Source: Amyelois transitella
Lineage: Eukaryota; Arthropoda; Insecta; Lepidoptera; Pyralidae
Length of the DNA: 64,000 bases
Assembly (NCBI RefSeq): GCF_032362555.1
Contig: NC_083525.1
Coordinates: forward strand, 1,659,501-1,723,500
Direction of reading: 5' to 3'
The notes beneath the pieces were generated by a model. That model did not search any database. It saw nothing but the letters and a program-made list of their open reading frames with translations, and was not told the origin of the DNA. The translations under genes were made by a program, and so were the position numbers. The first letter of the stretch is position 1, and each line of letters opens with the position of its first letter. Positions 49,226-62,000 of the stretch are shown piece by piece.

Positions 49226-49737
49226 TATGTTAAACATTGGTATTTTTACTTAAAATACTAAATATTAAAAAGGATATTGAGTACTACTTATATGTAATGA
49301 CATAAGGAATTCTCAAAAGGGGGTAAAACAATATTTTTTATCGTAGTACCTACCTATAAGAATTCCAAGTGCAGTACTAAGTGTTTAATAACTCGGTGCT
49401 ATATTTTTAGTTAATGAAGTCGGCCTTCTCATTAGAACATTTTAAACTGGAATAGAAAATAAGAATGCACCGGGTTCTTTCGTAATCAATCATGGCGTAA
49501 CTGCGCCATAAAACTAATGAGCGCTGAATATATAATTAGAAAAATATGGTTCATTAATTTCTAATTGATGACGAATTTGAAGATACATATTTGCACTCTC
49601 GACAAAGAGAATTAACGTCATACGTTCCATTCATTATATAAACATTTTAAATAGGCATTTAGTTAGATAATCATGGAAATCTGATTAAATGAGTAGACAT
49701 AAGTTAATGTTTGCATTATTTAAAAGGGTTTATATTA

Positions 49738-49998
49738 AGAGGCCGCCCGCGACTTTGTCCGCTTTAAACCCCTTACATAACGTAACAATCAATCCCGCGG
49801 GAACTCAGAGATAAAAGTAGCCTATGTGTTATTCTAGGTCTTCAGCTACCTACATACCAAATTTCATCGTAATCGGTTCAGTAGTTTTTCCGTGAAAGAG
49901 TAACAAACATCCATACTGATATCCTGATGGGTTATTCCAATAATCCCCATGGTAAATTCCCACTGACATACAAACTTTCGCATTTATAATATAAGTAA
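49738..49998 (-). mobile_element. Helitron-like element
   Basis: Complement of the family seen at 29241-29452 (GAGGCCGCCCGCGACTTTGT to ATTTATAATATAAGTA). Confidence 0.65.
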
Positions 49999-50047
49999 GA
50001 TACTTGGTTGTTTTATATTTGTATAACACTCTTTTTATATATATTAA

Positions 50048-50430
50048 ATTGAGTGACAGGATAAGGAACAGCGTGATAAGGGAATGTTGTGATGTGAAAG
50101 AAGATGTAGTTACAGGAATAGAAAAGGGTATGTTAAGATGGTTCGGTCATGTGGAGAGGATGAATGAAAGCAGGTTGACTAAGCAGATATACAAGGAGAG
50201 TGTGGAGGGAAAGGTCGGAGTGGGAAGACCTAGACGAACGTATCTTGATCAAATTAAGGACGTCCTGGTAAAGGGTCAGGTCAAAAGTACCCGAAACCGC
50301 CGAGCTTGTATGAAGAGAGTTATGAATGTGGACGAAGCGAAAGAAGTATGCAGAGATCGTGGCAAGTGGAAAGAGGTAGTCTCTGCCTACCCCTCCGGGA
50401 AAGAGGCGTGATTTTATGTATGTATGTATG
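50048..50430 (+). mobile_element. 5'-truncated LINE 3' end with TSD
   Basis: Open frame for the C-terminus of a non-LTR retrotransposon ORF2 ([48 protein letters not shown]), stop at 50409-50411, then a TATG tail. Flanked by TTATATATATTAA at 50035-50047 and 50431-50443 (13-bp target duplication). The RT domain itself is absent. Confidence 0.82.
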
Positions 50431-50443
50431 TTATATATATTAA

Positions 50444-52454
50444 GGCTTTAAATTCATTGGAACTATAATAATCATTTCTTCCTCCTATTGCCTATTCCCG
50501 ATTGCATCCTCACCACTGTGGAGAAAACCCAGGGTATGCCTTTGACCATGGATGTTGCATTGGGCGAGTCAGGAATTTACAAGCGACTCCCATCTGACCT
50601 TCGCAACCTTTGCATATATTATACAAATATAATAATTAATAAAAGGATATAACTAATTTTATATTTAATTTATTACATACATACATATGATTATTAAAAA
50701 TACAACTCATATTAATTAATTATGTAATAATAGAAAAAAAAATACTATTCTAAATTACAGACTAAAAATATTATTATTTAAATTTTGGCCCCTAGGAAGA
50801 GTTCCCATCGCGCAGGCAGCATTCCCGCGCTGTAATACAATAGCAATAGCAATACCTACCTACGCTGCGCAAGAAAGCTGCCCGCGCGAGGGTCAAATAA
50901 ATTAATAGTATAAAGTATAGGATAAACCTTCCTCAGAAATTTATCTTGCCAACTTTCAAACAAGAAAAAAATCTTGGCACAACACGAGATTATCGCATGC
51001 TTAAATACAGACAGAAAAAAAGGAGACTTCATCATTACATAGTATAAAGCGAAGTCGGTACCCGCGTCTGTTCTTCTGTATATTTGTATGTTGCTTAGAG
51101 CTTCAAAACTACACAACGGATTTTTATGCAATTTTTTTATATATATTTATATTACTAATCATAAAGCTACATTATCCGAGACAGCAATTAGTAATTTTGC
51201 TTAACTAACTTAAACCTAAGTTAGTTCCAATGCTAACTGGGTAATGTTTAAATCTATACTTTTACAATTCTGAAAGAGGGTAAATTTTGTACTTATACAT
51301 ACATCACGTCTATATCCCTTAAACTGAAAGGCCACATTCAGCTTATTGGCTTAATGATAGATTTGAGATTCAAATAGTGACAGGTTGCTAGCCCCATCGC
51401 CTAAATGAAGAATCACAAGTTTATGAGGTAAGATAAATTTAATATAAGCTTATCCCTTAGTCTCCATAAATTCTTACATTGAAAATATTAAAAAATAAAT
51501 AGTGTGTGGTGTTGCTTGACACAAAATATTATTTAAGGAATATTTTAACGTAATTATAAATAAGATACAGATATATCCACGTGCCTGATTTGTTGACCTT
51601 GCTTATAACATGGCCATTAAACTTACATACATTTAATAACAACAAAAGTCAATACGAACCACTACTTTGTATAGAAATATAGACACTGCTAATATCTAAT
51701 GTCCTATAACCAAGATCAGACGTGTGTAAACCATGTTTCATTTTAAGCAATCTATAATAAAGCTTAAGATCCTGATATTACAATTTCTGCAATAAAGAGT
51801 AATCGGTATTTTATCCTATCCTATAATGACTGTATATATTTTGGTCCCACAATTTTTTGTCTTTGTGTCTTGAGCAACTTAGTACATTGAACACAGGCAC
51901 ATTGATGATGATCTCGATACGAGTTAGGAGCGGATTGATGAAAATAATGTACAAAATATCATCGTCAACAGTTAAGATAGCGATGATAATAATGACGACG
52001 ATGGCCAGGAACAACATTGTACCACTCCAAGGGTATTAGAAGCTCTGAAGGTCTAAATCTCATCAATAGGTATTCTATTCTATCCTATAATGACTGTATA
52101 TATTTTGGTCCCATAAATTTTTCCATCTTTCTCTTTCGACCTGAGCAACTTAGCCATAATATAGAAAAGAAAGAAATAAACGTATTCTTTCTTTCTTTTC
52201 TATAACATGGCTTCCACCAGACTTTCGGTGATTCGTTGAACACAGGCAATGTGTTTGACAATGATAATTAATTAGCTTAAGCCTTAAATATTGTATATTA
52301 CTTGATTCAATGGTACAAATAGCACCATAATTACTTTTATCACAGCCTGCTGTATAAAAATGCATTTAATTTTCAAATTGTTATACATAAATCTGATATT
52401 TTTCTTACATTATAAATATTGGAATGGAAATTTTATTATATTGAGTTAGTAAAT
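50444..52454. other. Intergenic between LINE and UMPS
   Basis: Family D fragment (50495-50620, -), family A fragment (51297-51450), a direct duplication (CCTATAATGACTGTATATAT at 51820 and 52084, each followed by TTTTGGTCCCA and then GAGCAACTTAG) and an inverted repeat at 52159-52202 (AGAAAAGAAAGAAA and complement). No gene recognised. Confidence 0.45.
52432..52437 (-). terminator. Putative UMPS poly(A) signal
   Basis: AATAAA on the minus strand 17 bp after the UMPS stop codon. Close but plausible; inferred from position only. Confidence 0.4.
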
Positions 52455-54486
52455 TTACAATAATTTACCCGAAACACGCTTTTCATAACACCTCCACAAT
52501 GCGTCTTTATAAATAAGCGCTTCGGTTTCTGGGCTTTTGGACGTGACAATACCTCGTCCCACAACAATCACATCAGCGCCATTTTCAACAATAACTTTTT
52601 CCGGAGTATTATAAACTTGCCCCATATCATCCCTCGAACTTTCAAGTCTTACTCCTGGTGTTAGTTGTATAAAGCCGGGATCTTTAAAAGTGTCTTTATT
52701 TTGACAAACAAATCCCATCACCAGGTGGGGGTACCTGGCTGCCATACTTACAGTAACATCTTTGTACTCTTGAGTGATCAGATTGCCCTAAAAATATAAT
52801 TTCAAAATTACATCGGAGTTAACCAGATAGAAAAAGGTACATGTGGAATGTGTATACATAAATCATTATTTTCTTACCTCACTACTCATTTCTGCCAGCA
52901 AAAATACTCCTCTTGATGTTGGGCCCGCAGGTACAGCAGCTAAACCCTTTAAAACCCCTTCGCCAGGTAAGGAGTGTGATGTCACACAGTCAGCCCATTC
53001 TGCAATTCTAAATAGTCCTTTTTGGTGTTGTAAAGACACCGTATTGCCAATATCAGCGAATTTCCTGTCCTCCAAAATCATAAAGTTATATCTTTCGGCT
53101 AATTCCTTGAGCCGCATCACAAAGTCCCAAGTGAAATCTTCGATTATGTCTACATGCGTTTTTACCATACAAATGTGTGCTCCAATTTTTTCCAAAAGAT
53201 TCAGGATACTAGTGGAGGATGTGATATCTACAGATACGCAGAGATTGGTTTTCTTTGTCGCCATTATATTGAATAGTCGCTTCGCTAACATATTTGATGA
53301 CAGCTCCGCGCGCTTTTCAAACGGCAGAAACATTCTATGTTCAAATTTTTTATTTTCTGAAAAAAAAAAATTGTTATGTCAATGTGATTGAGCCACAAAA
53401 TAATTATAATGCTTCCCGAACTTGGTTCAAGTGTAGAAATGGGTTCACAGAAGTTTCTGTCAATTTTCAAAGAATCATAAAATGTATTTTTTTATTCTAT
53501 AATGGTGAGCTTGCATCAAGAGAGTAAATAATGGGGATGAAGCGAAAGAAATCCAATATTTTTATTAATTTTTAAGGGATATTTCAACATCACTTAATAA
53601 TTGTCATATCTTTTGATTTCACAACATTGGTTGACATCAAATAAATTACTTAAATCTAAGTTCAAGTAAAAGAGTCGCTAACAAACTGCACTGCAGCATT
53701 TCATCGACTTAAAATCAAAACGTGGATGAAAGAATACATTCATATTTTTTAATTGATAGGCACAGTAGGTACAAAGTGCTTACCTGTGGGAGGTGCTTTA
53801 TTATCCCTGATGTATTGTTTTACATTAATGGCAACATCTTTGGAAATTTTACCATTTCGTGAAAGAATCTCTAGTAAAGTAGACATAGTGAATAGAGATT
53901 TGATTTGTATATCATTTTCAGACAAATTTTTTTTGCCTCCCTGTTCTCTGTCCAATATTATAATAGCGTCATTGACTTTTAAACCTTCTTTGCGTAAATC
54001 ATTTGTAGTTTCTAACACGCTAGATCCTGAAGTCACAACATCTTCAATTATGATACATATTTGTCCAGCTTTGTAATGGCCTTCTATCATTTTTTTGGTT
54101 CCATAAGATTTCGCTTCTTTGCGTCTCATGAGCATGGGTTTTTTAGCTTGAACACTAAGCAAAGTAGCTATGGGTAATGCTGTATAAGGTACACCACAAA
54201 TGAGGTTATAATCACGATCTTTCATGGCGAAGTTAAATAATAAAGAAGATGTTAATTCCTGGAATTAAGAATCAAATTATTAATTAGCGACTATACCTAC
54301 TTATTATATTCCATATTAATAACACGTGGTTGTACTTACCATTACATCGGGATAACTGACTATAACTCTTAGATCAAAATACACCGGTGTTTTTATTCCA
54401 CTTTTAGTCAAAAATTCGCCAAATTTAATGGCATCAATCTGGAAAAGTTTTAGTGCCAATTCCTCTAATTTAGTGTCGATATCCAT
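52455..54486 (-). CDS. Umps: Bifunctional UMP synthase (OPRT-OMPDC), 477 aa
   Basis: Last two steps of de novo UMP synthesis: orotate plus PRPP to OMP, then decarboxylation to UMP (Drosophila rudimentary-like). Exons: 54340-54486, 53784-54258, 52878-53356, 52455-52787 (stop TAA). Phases match throughout; 477 aa against about 480 in human. The N-terminal orotate phosphoribosyltransferase carries the PRPP-binding motif [11 protein letters not shown] (E121, D122). The C-terminal OMP decarboxylase carries [10 protein letters not shown] with D304 and catalytic Lys306, and ends with TPGVRL and [10 protein letters not shown]. The start MDIDTK at 54486 is preferred; an in-frame ATG at 54504 would add six residues. 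Divergent from separase, with 1.5 kb between start codons. Confidence 0.95.
53555..53720 (-). mobile_element. GCCGCTTC-family repeat, diverged
   Basis: ACAACATTGGTTGACATCAA and ACAAACTGCACTGCAGCATT match 4745-4945; the hairpin region is partly lost. Lies in UMPS intron 2. Confidence 0.45.
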
Positions 54487-56030
54487 TTTATAAAAAATAA
54501 ACAAAAAGTTATAGTTAGTCAGATTAGGGTTAAGATAGGTGATTCGTTTGTTGAGTGCGGAGTGCGGCTCTGCGGTAGGATTGGGCGTTATATAACACAG
54601 ATTGTTTGCACGTCGTTATCTACTGAACGTAAACGTTTCGGGCGTGTCAGGCAAGCAACATCGCGAGATTCGTTTTCGTAGAAGTAAAATCATTAACAAC
54701 GACAACGAAAGGAATGAGCAAACATCTCTCCCACAGCCGCTTGAGCGTATTTTGAAAAGAAATGGGTATATCTAGCTTTAACTTAAGGAACTTAACTTAG
54801 GAACTTAGGAGGATTTTGGAAGTTTGCAATAACTAGTCTCATTGCATTCTAATAAGATCGATTTAGATTGCTTGATCTATGTTTATAACTGTGGTGATAT
54901 GCACCTCCACATTAGCTTTGACACCTTTTATCATAAAAGGAACATTTCATTTCTGTCACATGCTCAAAGTCATACTGTATAATTTTATTGAATAAAGCCA
55001 TATTTACTGAGAAAAGGTTAGTTATTCTACAATAACATTTCTTCTTAATTTTTTCCTTGTCCTTGAGCAGAGGAATGCACTTGATGAAAGTTAATTTTAT
55101 TTTCGTTGACGATTAATCCCTCATAGTCATTACTATACGCGCAATGACATCAATTTATCAAAAATCTATGTAGCGCTTTAGAGGATTATTTTATTTGAAA
55201 TTTAAAGAAAACTATTTATTTTGGACGTTTATTGTCAAATAGATCGTTTTGAAAATAGACGATTTGGACAACGTTGTGAAAAGATGGCAACGTTTCGTTA
55301 CGTTATGTTAAGCTACCTCTGTTAAAATCTCACAGGTCTATGGCAATTTAATGAACTTATCCTATCAAATAAAAATAAGGTACTGAGTGATAACTTTTTA
55401 AAGGCCAATTAATTATCATCAGCTACAATGTTGTCCAAGCATGCAAAAATGTGGCGTAAAGTATGTACGCAACCTGTCACTATTTGAAACTCAATTCCAT
55501 AAAGTTGAACGTGGCCCTTCATTCTTTTCGGGACTTTTTGCTCTGTCTAACTCGTAATGGCTAAAGACGTGATTATATCAGATCGTATGTAGAAAAAGGG
55601 AAACGTGGTTATTTCTTGCCTGACTTCTCACCTTCACTGGTAATAAAGCGTAGGCTCGTAGGTACCTAGGTTGTTCTTAGTATGGGATTACATACACTTG
55701 GATTTTACCTCCTGGTGAAATTCTCGGTATATCCCCATGTCTTTGGAGAGCACTCCAGGTGTGCGTGCGTCTTTGGAAACAACCTAATGGAATATAAACA
55801 CTACCGGAGTTGAAGACAGTAGCAGTTTCACGGTAGTTGAAATAAAAAGATAATATGTAATCGCTGGCTCATTGGTCATGGAACGGAATGTATGTAAAAA
55901 GAAACCAAATGTCAACTTCAAACTTTACTTTAGGCATTACTTGACATACCAGTCGTTTCAATTGAATTTGAATTCAAATAGTTATTATTTTGTGATTTTA
56001 CATTTTGTAAATATAATTTCATTTTAAAAA
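54487..56030. promoter_or_regulatory. UMPS-separase shared upstream region
   Basis: Divergent 1.5-kb interval containing a decayed family A fragment (55465-55580) and otherwise unassigned sequence. Holds both 5' UTRs; no defined motif claimed. Confidence 0.35.
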
Positions 56031-59000
56031 ATGGAAGATTTCGATGTATTCACAGACGAAATTAAATTCACTAAGCCGCTGTTGAAAAATATACTGAATA
56101 AGTATGTCAATGACGCACCCGCAACTCCCAGTGGGCCAAACTATCAAAGTAAGTTTGATCTCTTTGTAGGTACAGTCTTCCCATATTTTGTCACACTGTC
56201 TGTCTGTAATACTCTTTGATTATTTCTTCGGTATTATTCTGTGGTATAATTGGTGACTAAGAACATATTAAAGCATTTTCACATTGTGCAAACCTGATAA
56301 GGAACTGATCCTAATAAATAAATGATGCGGTTTACACTGTTGACAGTTTTCTTAAAGGTCTGTAGGCAATTGATTAAAAATTCCAAGTTTGTAAGCTTAT
56401 CCCTTAGTCGTATTTTACGACATCCATGGGAATGAGATGGAGTGGTCCTATTCTTTTTTGTACCACACAGCACCAATACAGAAAAGACACATAAGAAGGA
56501 GTTGAACAATTATTTCAGGTGGTAGAAAACTATTAGGCGAAGAATGTTTGTCAAATGGGGATGAATTGGGCTGTGCGTTCCAGTTCAGCGAGGCTGTGTC
56601 AGCATCACTGAGGACCATGGCCGTGTATAGAGATGAACAGATGCGAATTGCTGGTAAGGTTATTTATTTTTTTTCCTAACTGTCTATGACATAATATGAA
56701 TACGAATGTCTGAAACAATACGAATATTCCGCATTTGATAATGCCGATGCGAATATTTGTAACACCACCGCTGTGTACCATGGAAGGGATATATATGTGA
56801 TAATAAGTATGTACGTATGTAACTCTGTTGAAATTTTTGGTAACTTTAAACGATTAGTTTATTTGTGAATTGTATATTCTTGTTTTCAGGCAATCAAAAC
56901 CAGAAGATCACTAATTATATAAAACCCGTGCAGGAAATCATTGATTCAACTACAATGTAAGTAAATTACTATGATATATTATGAAAGGTTTAATTAACAT
57001 GCATAAAGTCAAGCCAATAGTCTTGAAAATACTGGCAGGCCTCATTCAGCCTTTTGGCTAAATGATAGAATTGAGTTTCAAATATTGACAGGTTGCAAGC
57101 CCATCGCCTAAAAAAAGAATCCCAAGTTGATGAACCTATCCCTTAGTCGTCTTTTACGACATCCATAGGAAATAGATAGAGTGGTCTTATTCTTTTTTCT
57201 TTTGGTGCTGGGAACCACACGGCACTAGGTTTAATTAAATGGCAGCATAACATGCATAGCATAAAATTTTTATAAGATAAAATAAATTAATATTTTCTTT
57301 AAGTATCTAATGTATGTAATAACATACATACATACATATGTTCACGTCTATATCCCTTGCGGGGTAGACAGAGCCAACAGTCTTGAAAGGACTGAATGGC
57401 CACGTTCAGCTATTTGGCTTAATGATAGAATTGAGATTCAAATAGTGACAGGTTGCTAGCTCATCGCCTAAAAAAGAATCCCAAGTTTGTAAGCCTATCC
57501 CTTAGTCGCCTTTTACGACATCCATGGGAAAGAGATGGAGTGGTCCTATTCTTTTTTGTATTGGTACCGGGAACCACACGGCAATACATTAAATATTAAT
57601 TTATTCCCTTTGTAACGTAAAATTTTATTAATAAAACTGTAAAATTAATTTGATCTATTGCACTGAAATAACTCAATCACTGTAATAAATAAATGTATTT
57701 ATATTTTACAGTTCAAAAGACGATGAAAAACTCATTGGTCTCCTTTCTACTAACACAACAGAAATAACAGAAAAGTTGAATAGTTTCAAACTGGACGAGG
57801 AACCATTCCACAAGAAATATTTGAGATTCGGACCCCACAACAATGCTGAGAATTTGATGAAAATAATGAAGGAATTGCCCAAAGGTGTGTGTTGCATTTG
57901 TTCCCTTATTTCCGGGCTGCTCCGATGATATATTATTATATTTTCAAAGAAGTTTGACATGTTATACAAACTCCATCTTGTTTATCTGTGGTGCCGTGTG
58001 CCGTGCGCGCGCATTTTAAAAATACATGGCATTCGTGATCAAGCTATCCTGTAGTTTTATTGCATGAATATTTATAAAAGAATAGTGCCCGCGACTTCGT
58101 CCGCGTGGAATAGTTATTTTGAGCATCATTAAAGCCCTCAAGGATGAATAATTTGCCACATTTTTTTTTCACATTTTCAATTATTTCTTTGTTCCTTATA
58201 ATTGCAGCGTGATGTTATATAGCCAAAAGACTTCCTCGATAAATGGTCTATTCAACGCAAAAATAATTTTTCAATTAGTTCCTGAGATTAGTGCGTTCAA
58301 ACAAACAAATTCTTCAGCTTTATAATATTAGTATAGATAGATATCTATAAATATATCATATGTGTGGTCGGTTCCTTTGGAGAGGTTGTTGATTTTTGTT
58401 TTGATATACATTTAATTTGCAAAAAATAATAATTTCAGAATGGACTATAATACAACTGACAGCGCCTTACAACCCCAACGAGAATCTCAAAACACTGGAC
58501 GAGTTCAAACTAGAGATAAACTCTATTTATCTGACAATGTACACCAATGACTATTTGGGAGATCACGTTCCTCTCACTGTTAATATTCCGGCTAATGTTA
58601 ATAAAGGTTAGTAGTATATACATATAATCACGTCTATATCCCTTGCGGGGCAGACAGAGCCAACAGTCTTGAAAAGAAAGGTCTTGAAATTTCCACGTTC
58701 AGGTATTTGGCTTTAAGATATAGATAAGAAGGTCAAAGGCGTACCTACCCCCAAGCTCCCTCCAGAGAATTGAGTATGGAACGGAGACTTCATACATACA
58801 TACATATAGCCTGTAACATCTGCAGATAATGTAACTTTTTAATTTTGAAAGAATTTTCATAATACATACATACATACATATGGTCACGTCTATATCCCTT
58901 GTGGGGTAGACAGAGCCAACAGTCTCGAAAAGGCTGATCGGCCACGTTCAGCTATTTGGCTTAATGATAGAATTGAGACCTAAATAGTGACAGGTTGCTA

Positions 59001-62000
59001 GCCCATCGCCTAAAATAAGAATCCCAAGTTTATAAGCCTACTCCTCAGTCGCCTTTTACGACATCCATGGGAGAGAGATGGAGTGGTCCTATTCTTTTTG
59101 CTATTAGTGCCGGGAACCACACGGCATCTATGTTACAATTTTTTTTTATACACTTTTACAGTAGGAGAGAAACCCTTGTTCACTGAGCTATATTCACTTC
59201 TCAGCGATAACTATGAGACTATAAACGACGCTCAGTTTCTAAACAACAAGCGACTAGTTCAGAATTATTGGAGTCGGCGTGAGGACATCGACTTGAGAAT
59301 GAAGGTGAATGAACGAAATTTTCACTAATATTAAAACTGTGAAAGTTTGTTGTTGCTAATAAAATTAATATACATACATACATATGGTCATGTCTATATC
59401 TCTTGCGGGGTAGACAGAGCGAACAGTCTTGAAAAGACTGAATGGCCACATTCAGCTATTTGGCTTAATGATAGAATTGCGATTCAAATAGTTTGTTTGT
59501 TTGTTTGTTGCACTAGGTATTAAAGAAAAAAACTTCATTTCAAATAAAGATAAAATTTATGAAAGTGTATAAGTTTTTGAAAATATGTGTGTGTCTGTTA
59601 CTCTTTCATGCAAAAACTTCTGGAAGAATTTTCATGAAAATTTGTAGTAATAAATGTAGATATTGATGAGTTTGTTTGTTTGTTTGAACGCGCTAATCTC
59701 AGGAACTACTGATTCGAATTGAAAATTTATTTTTTTGTTGTATAGACCATATATCGAGGAAGGCTTTAGGCTATATAAAATCACGCTGCAACTATTAGGA
59801 GCCAAGAAATAAATGGAAAATGTGAAAAAAAAGTGTAAAATTATTCACCCTTTTGGGCTTCAATGATGCCCAAAATAACTATTCCACGCGGACGAAGTCG
59901 CGGGCACAGCTAATATTTCAATATATGATAAATATTTCCACAGAGTGTAATAATGGTGATGGATAAGGAATGGCTGGGTGGCTGGGGGAGCTTGCTGACC
60001 GGCAAGTTGGTAGAAGACGGACTAAGGGACAAGATAGTTACCTTGGTCGACACCACCATTCAGGATTGGGGGTGAGTGTTTCAATGACATACATACATAT
60101 GGTCACGTATATACCCCTTGTGGGGTAGACAGAGCCAACACCTAATGATAGAATTGAGATTCAAATATTATTCAGTAGTGACAGGTTGCTAGCCCATCGC
60201 CTAAAGAAGAATCTCAAGTTTGTAAGCCTATCTCTTACACGCCTTTTACGACATCCATGTGATGTTCAATGACTTTTGTTTTTATTTATTAGGTACTTTG
60301 TTAAGTTTTATCACATTTCAAGAATTCTTCTTTCGGTGTGGGATGGACTAGATGGAGGTACCTTGATCAAATCGGGAACGTCTTGGCAGAATTTTAGGTC
60401 TCCACAGGTTTTTTTAAATAATTTTACTTAGGCATTATTTTGCCACTTTTAGCCAAGTTGAATCGGTTTTGGGTACTCTTGACCTGACCCTTTGCTAAAA
60501 CGTCCTTAATTATAGATGTTTATCTATATAAGTATGTAGTGGTCTGGGGGTATGCCGGAATAAAAACGTCTATATCCACGCAAATTCACTTTAATGGACA
60601 CACGTACAGTTTATAGAAATAAAGAAGGAGCACAGAGAAAAGAAAGATAGTCCAAGCGAAACACAAGAAGCAGGGATAGAAAGTTCTCAAACACAAAACA
60701 AGCAAATTAGCGATTCACGTAAGACGCGATACAATGGCAAGCGACGTGAGGTCTGCGGTGCATAGGTGAATCATAACTAGTAAGGTATCGGCCGGCCGGC
60801 CGTGTCCGGCGCATCGTAGGTACTCGTAGCTATACAGCTATGATGCGTTATCCTTGCATTAGTTTGCCGCCCGGCTTTGCGTGTCGATTATATTTTGTAA
60901 ATGTGTAAATATAAATTAATAAATAAGTTGTAAATAATATGTAATTAGAAAATATTATTAAATACTATAAATTATATTAATATATAAGTAATTATTATAT
61001 AAATAATGATAAATAGAAATAGGTTCCCTACAAGTAGGTATTTATTATGAAATATAGTATCGTTGAGTAAGTATCTCGTAACACAAGACTCGAACTTATT
61101 TCGAGGCTAATTCAATGTGTATATAATCTGTCCCTTAAAAAAAAGAACAAAAAAAAAAAACAGGCTGGTTTCGTACCTGGAGACTAATCTCTTACGAAAC
61201 CGATACATTAACTACTCGTCCACCGATTTCTTTTCCTTCACTAATATAAATTATTCTCCCCTTTCACAGATTCATAAAATTGAATACTAAACAGAAAATT
61301 CTACTTTACAACCTAATTGAAAGCAGTCCAGTGTTGTCATCACACCAATTGAAGTCTTGCATCAGGAGAATATTGACCGAACACGGCAACACTGAGGAAA
61401 TAAGAAGCGTGCTAAATCCTTGCCAGGAATGCAGTAAAGATTTTAGATTTTTGAACGAATTGTGTTTGAAGTGTTTGTCGAAAGCGTTCGAGAGTATACA
61501 CCATTTTAGTTTAGTCGATGGTATAAAGGCGTTTTCGCAAGCCGCGTCTATGGTCAAAGATGGCGACGAATGGTCGAGTTTGAAGAAGGCTAAGAGGCAT
61601 CCGGTTATTCTCATTGTGGATGAGGTTAGTAATATTTATTTTAGTAATATGTGTTCTTAATAACCTCTGTTATATAAATAACTAGAGGCCGCCCGCGACT
61701 TTCTCCGCATGGAAACCCTATCAATCCCGCGGGAACTCCGGGACAAAAGCAGTTTATATGTTATTCTGGGTCTTCAGCTACCTACATACCAAATTTCATC
61801 GTAATCGGTTCAGTAGTTTTTGCGTAAAAGAGTAACAAACATCCATACTGACATCCTGACATACTCACAAACTTTCGCAATTATAATATTAGTAGGATTA
61901 TCCATCTTCTTCTTCCTCCTGGCTTCAGTCCCGGTTGCATCCTCACCACTCTGGAGAGGAGCCCGGGGTATGCCTTTGACCGTGGATCCTGTATCGGGTG

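Noticed and set aside
50004-50411. A stand-alone 135-aa host gene
   Set aside because: It is the C-terminus of a LINE ORF2 with TATG tail and 13-bp target duplications; the first residues come from flanking host DNA.
52843-53391. Plus-strand 182-aa ORF
   Set aside because: Antisense of UMPS exon 3; the minus strand matches OMP decarboxylase.
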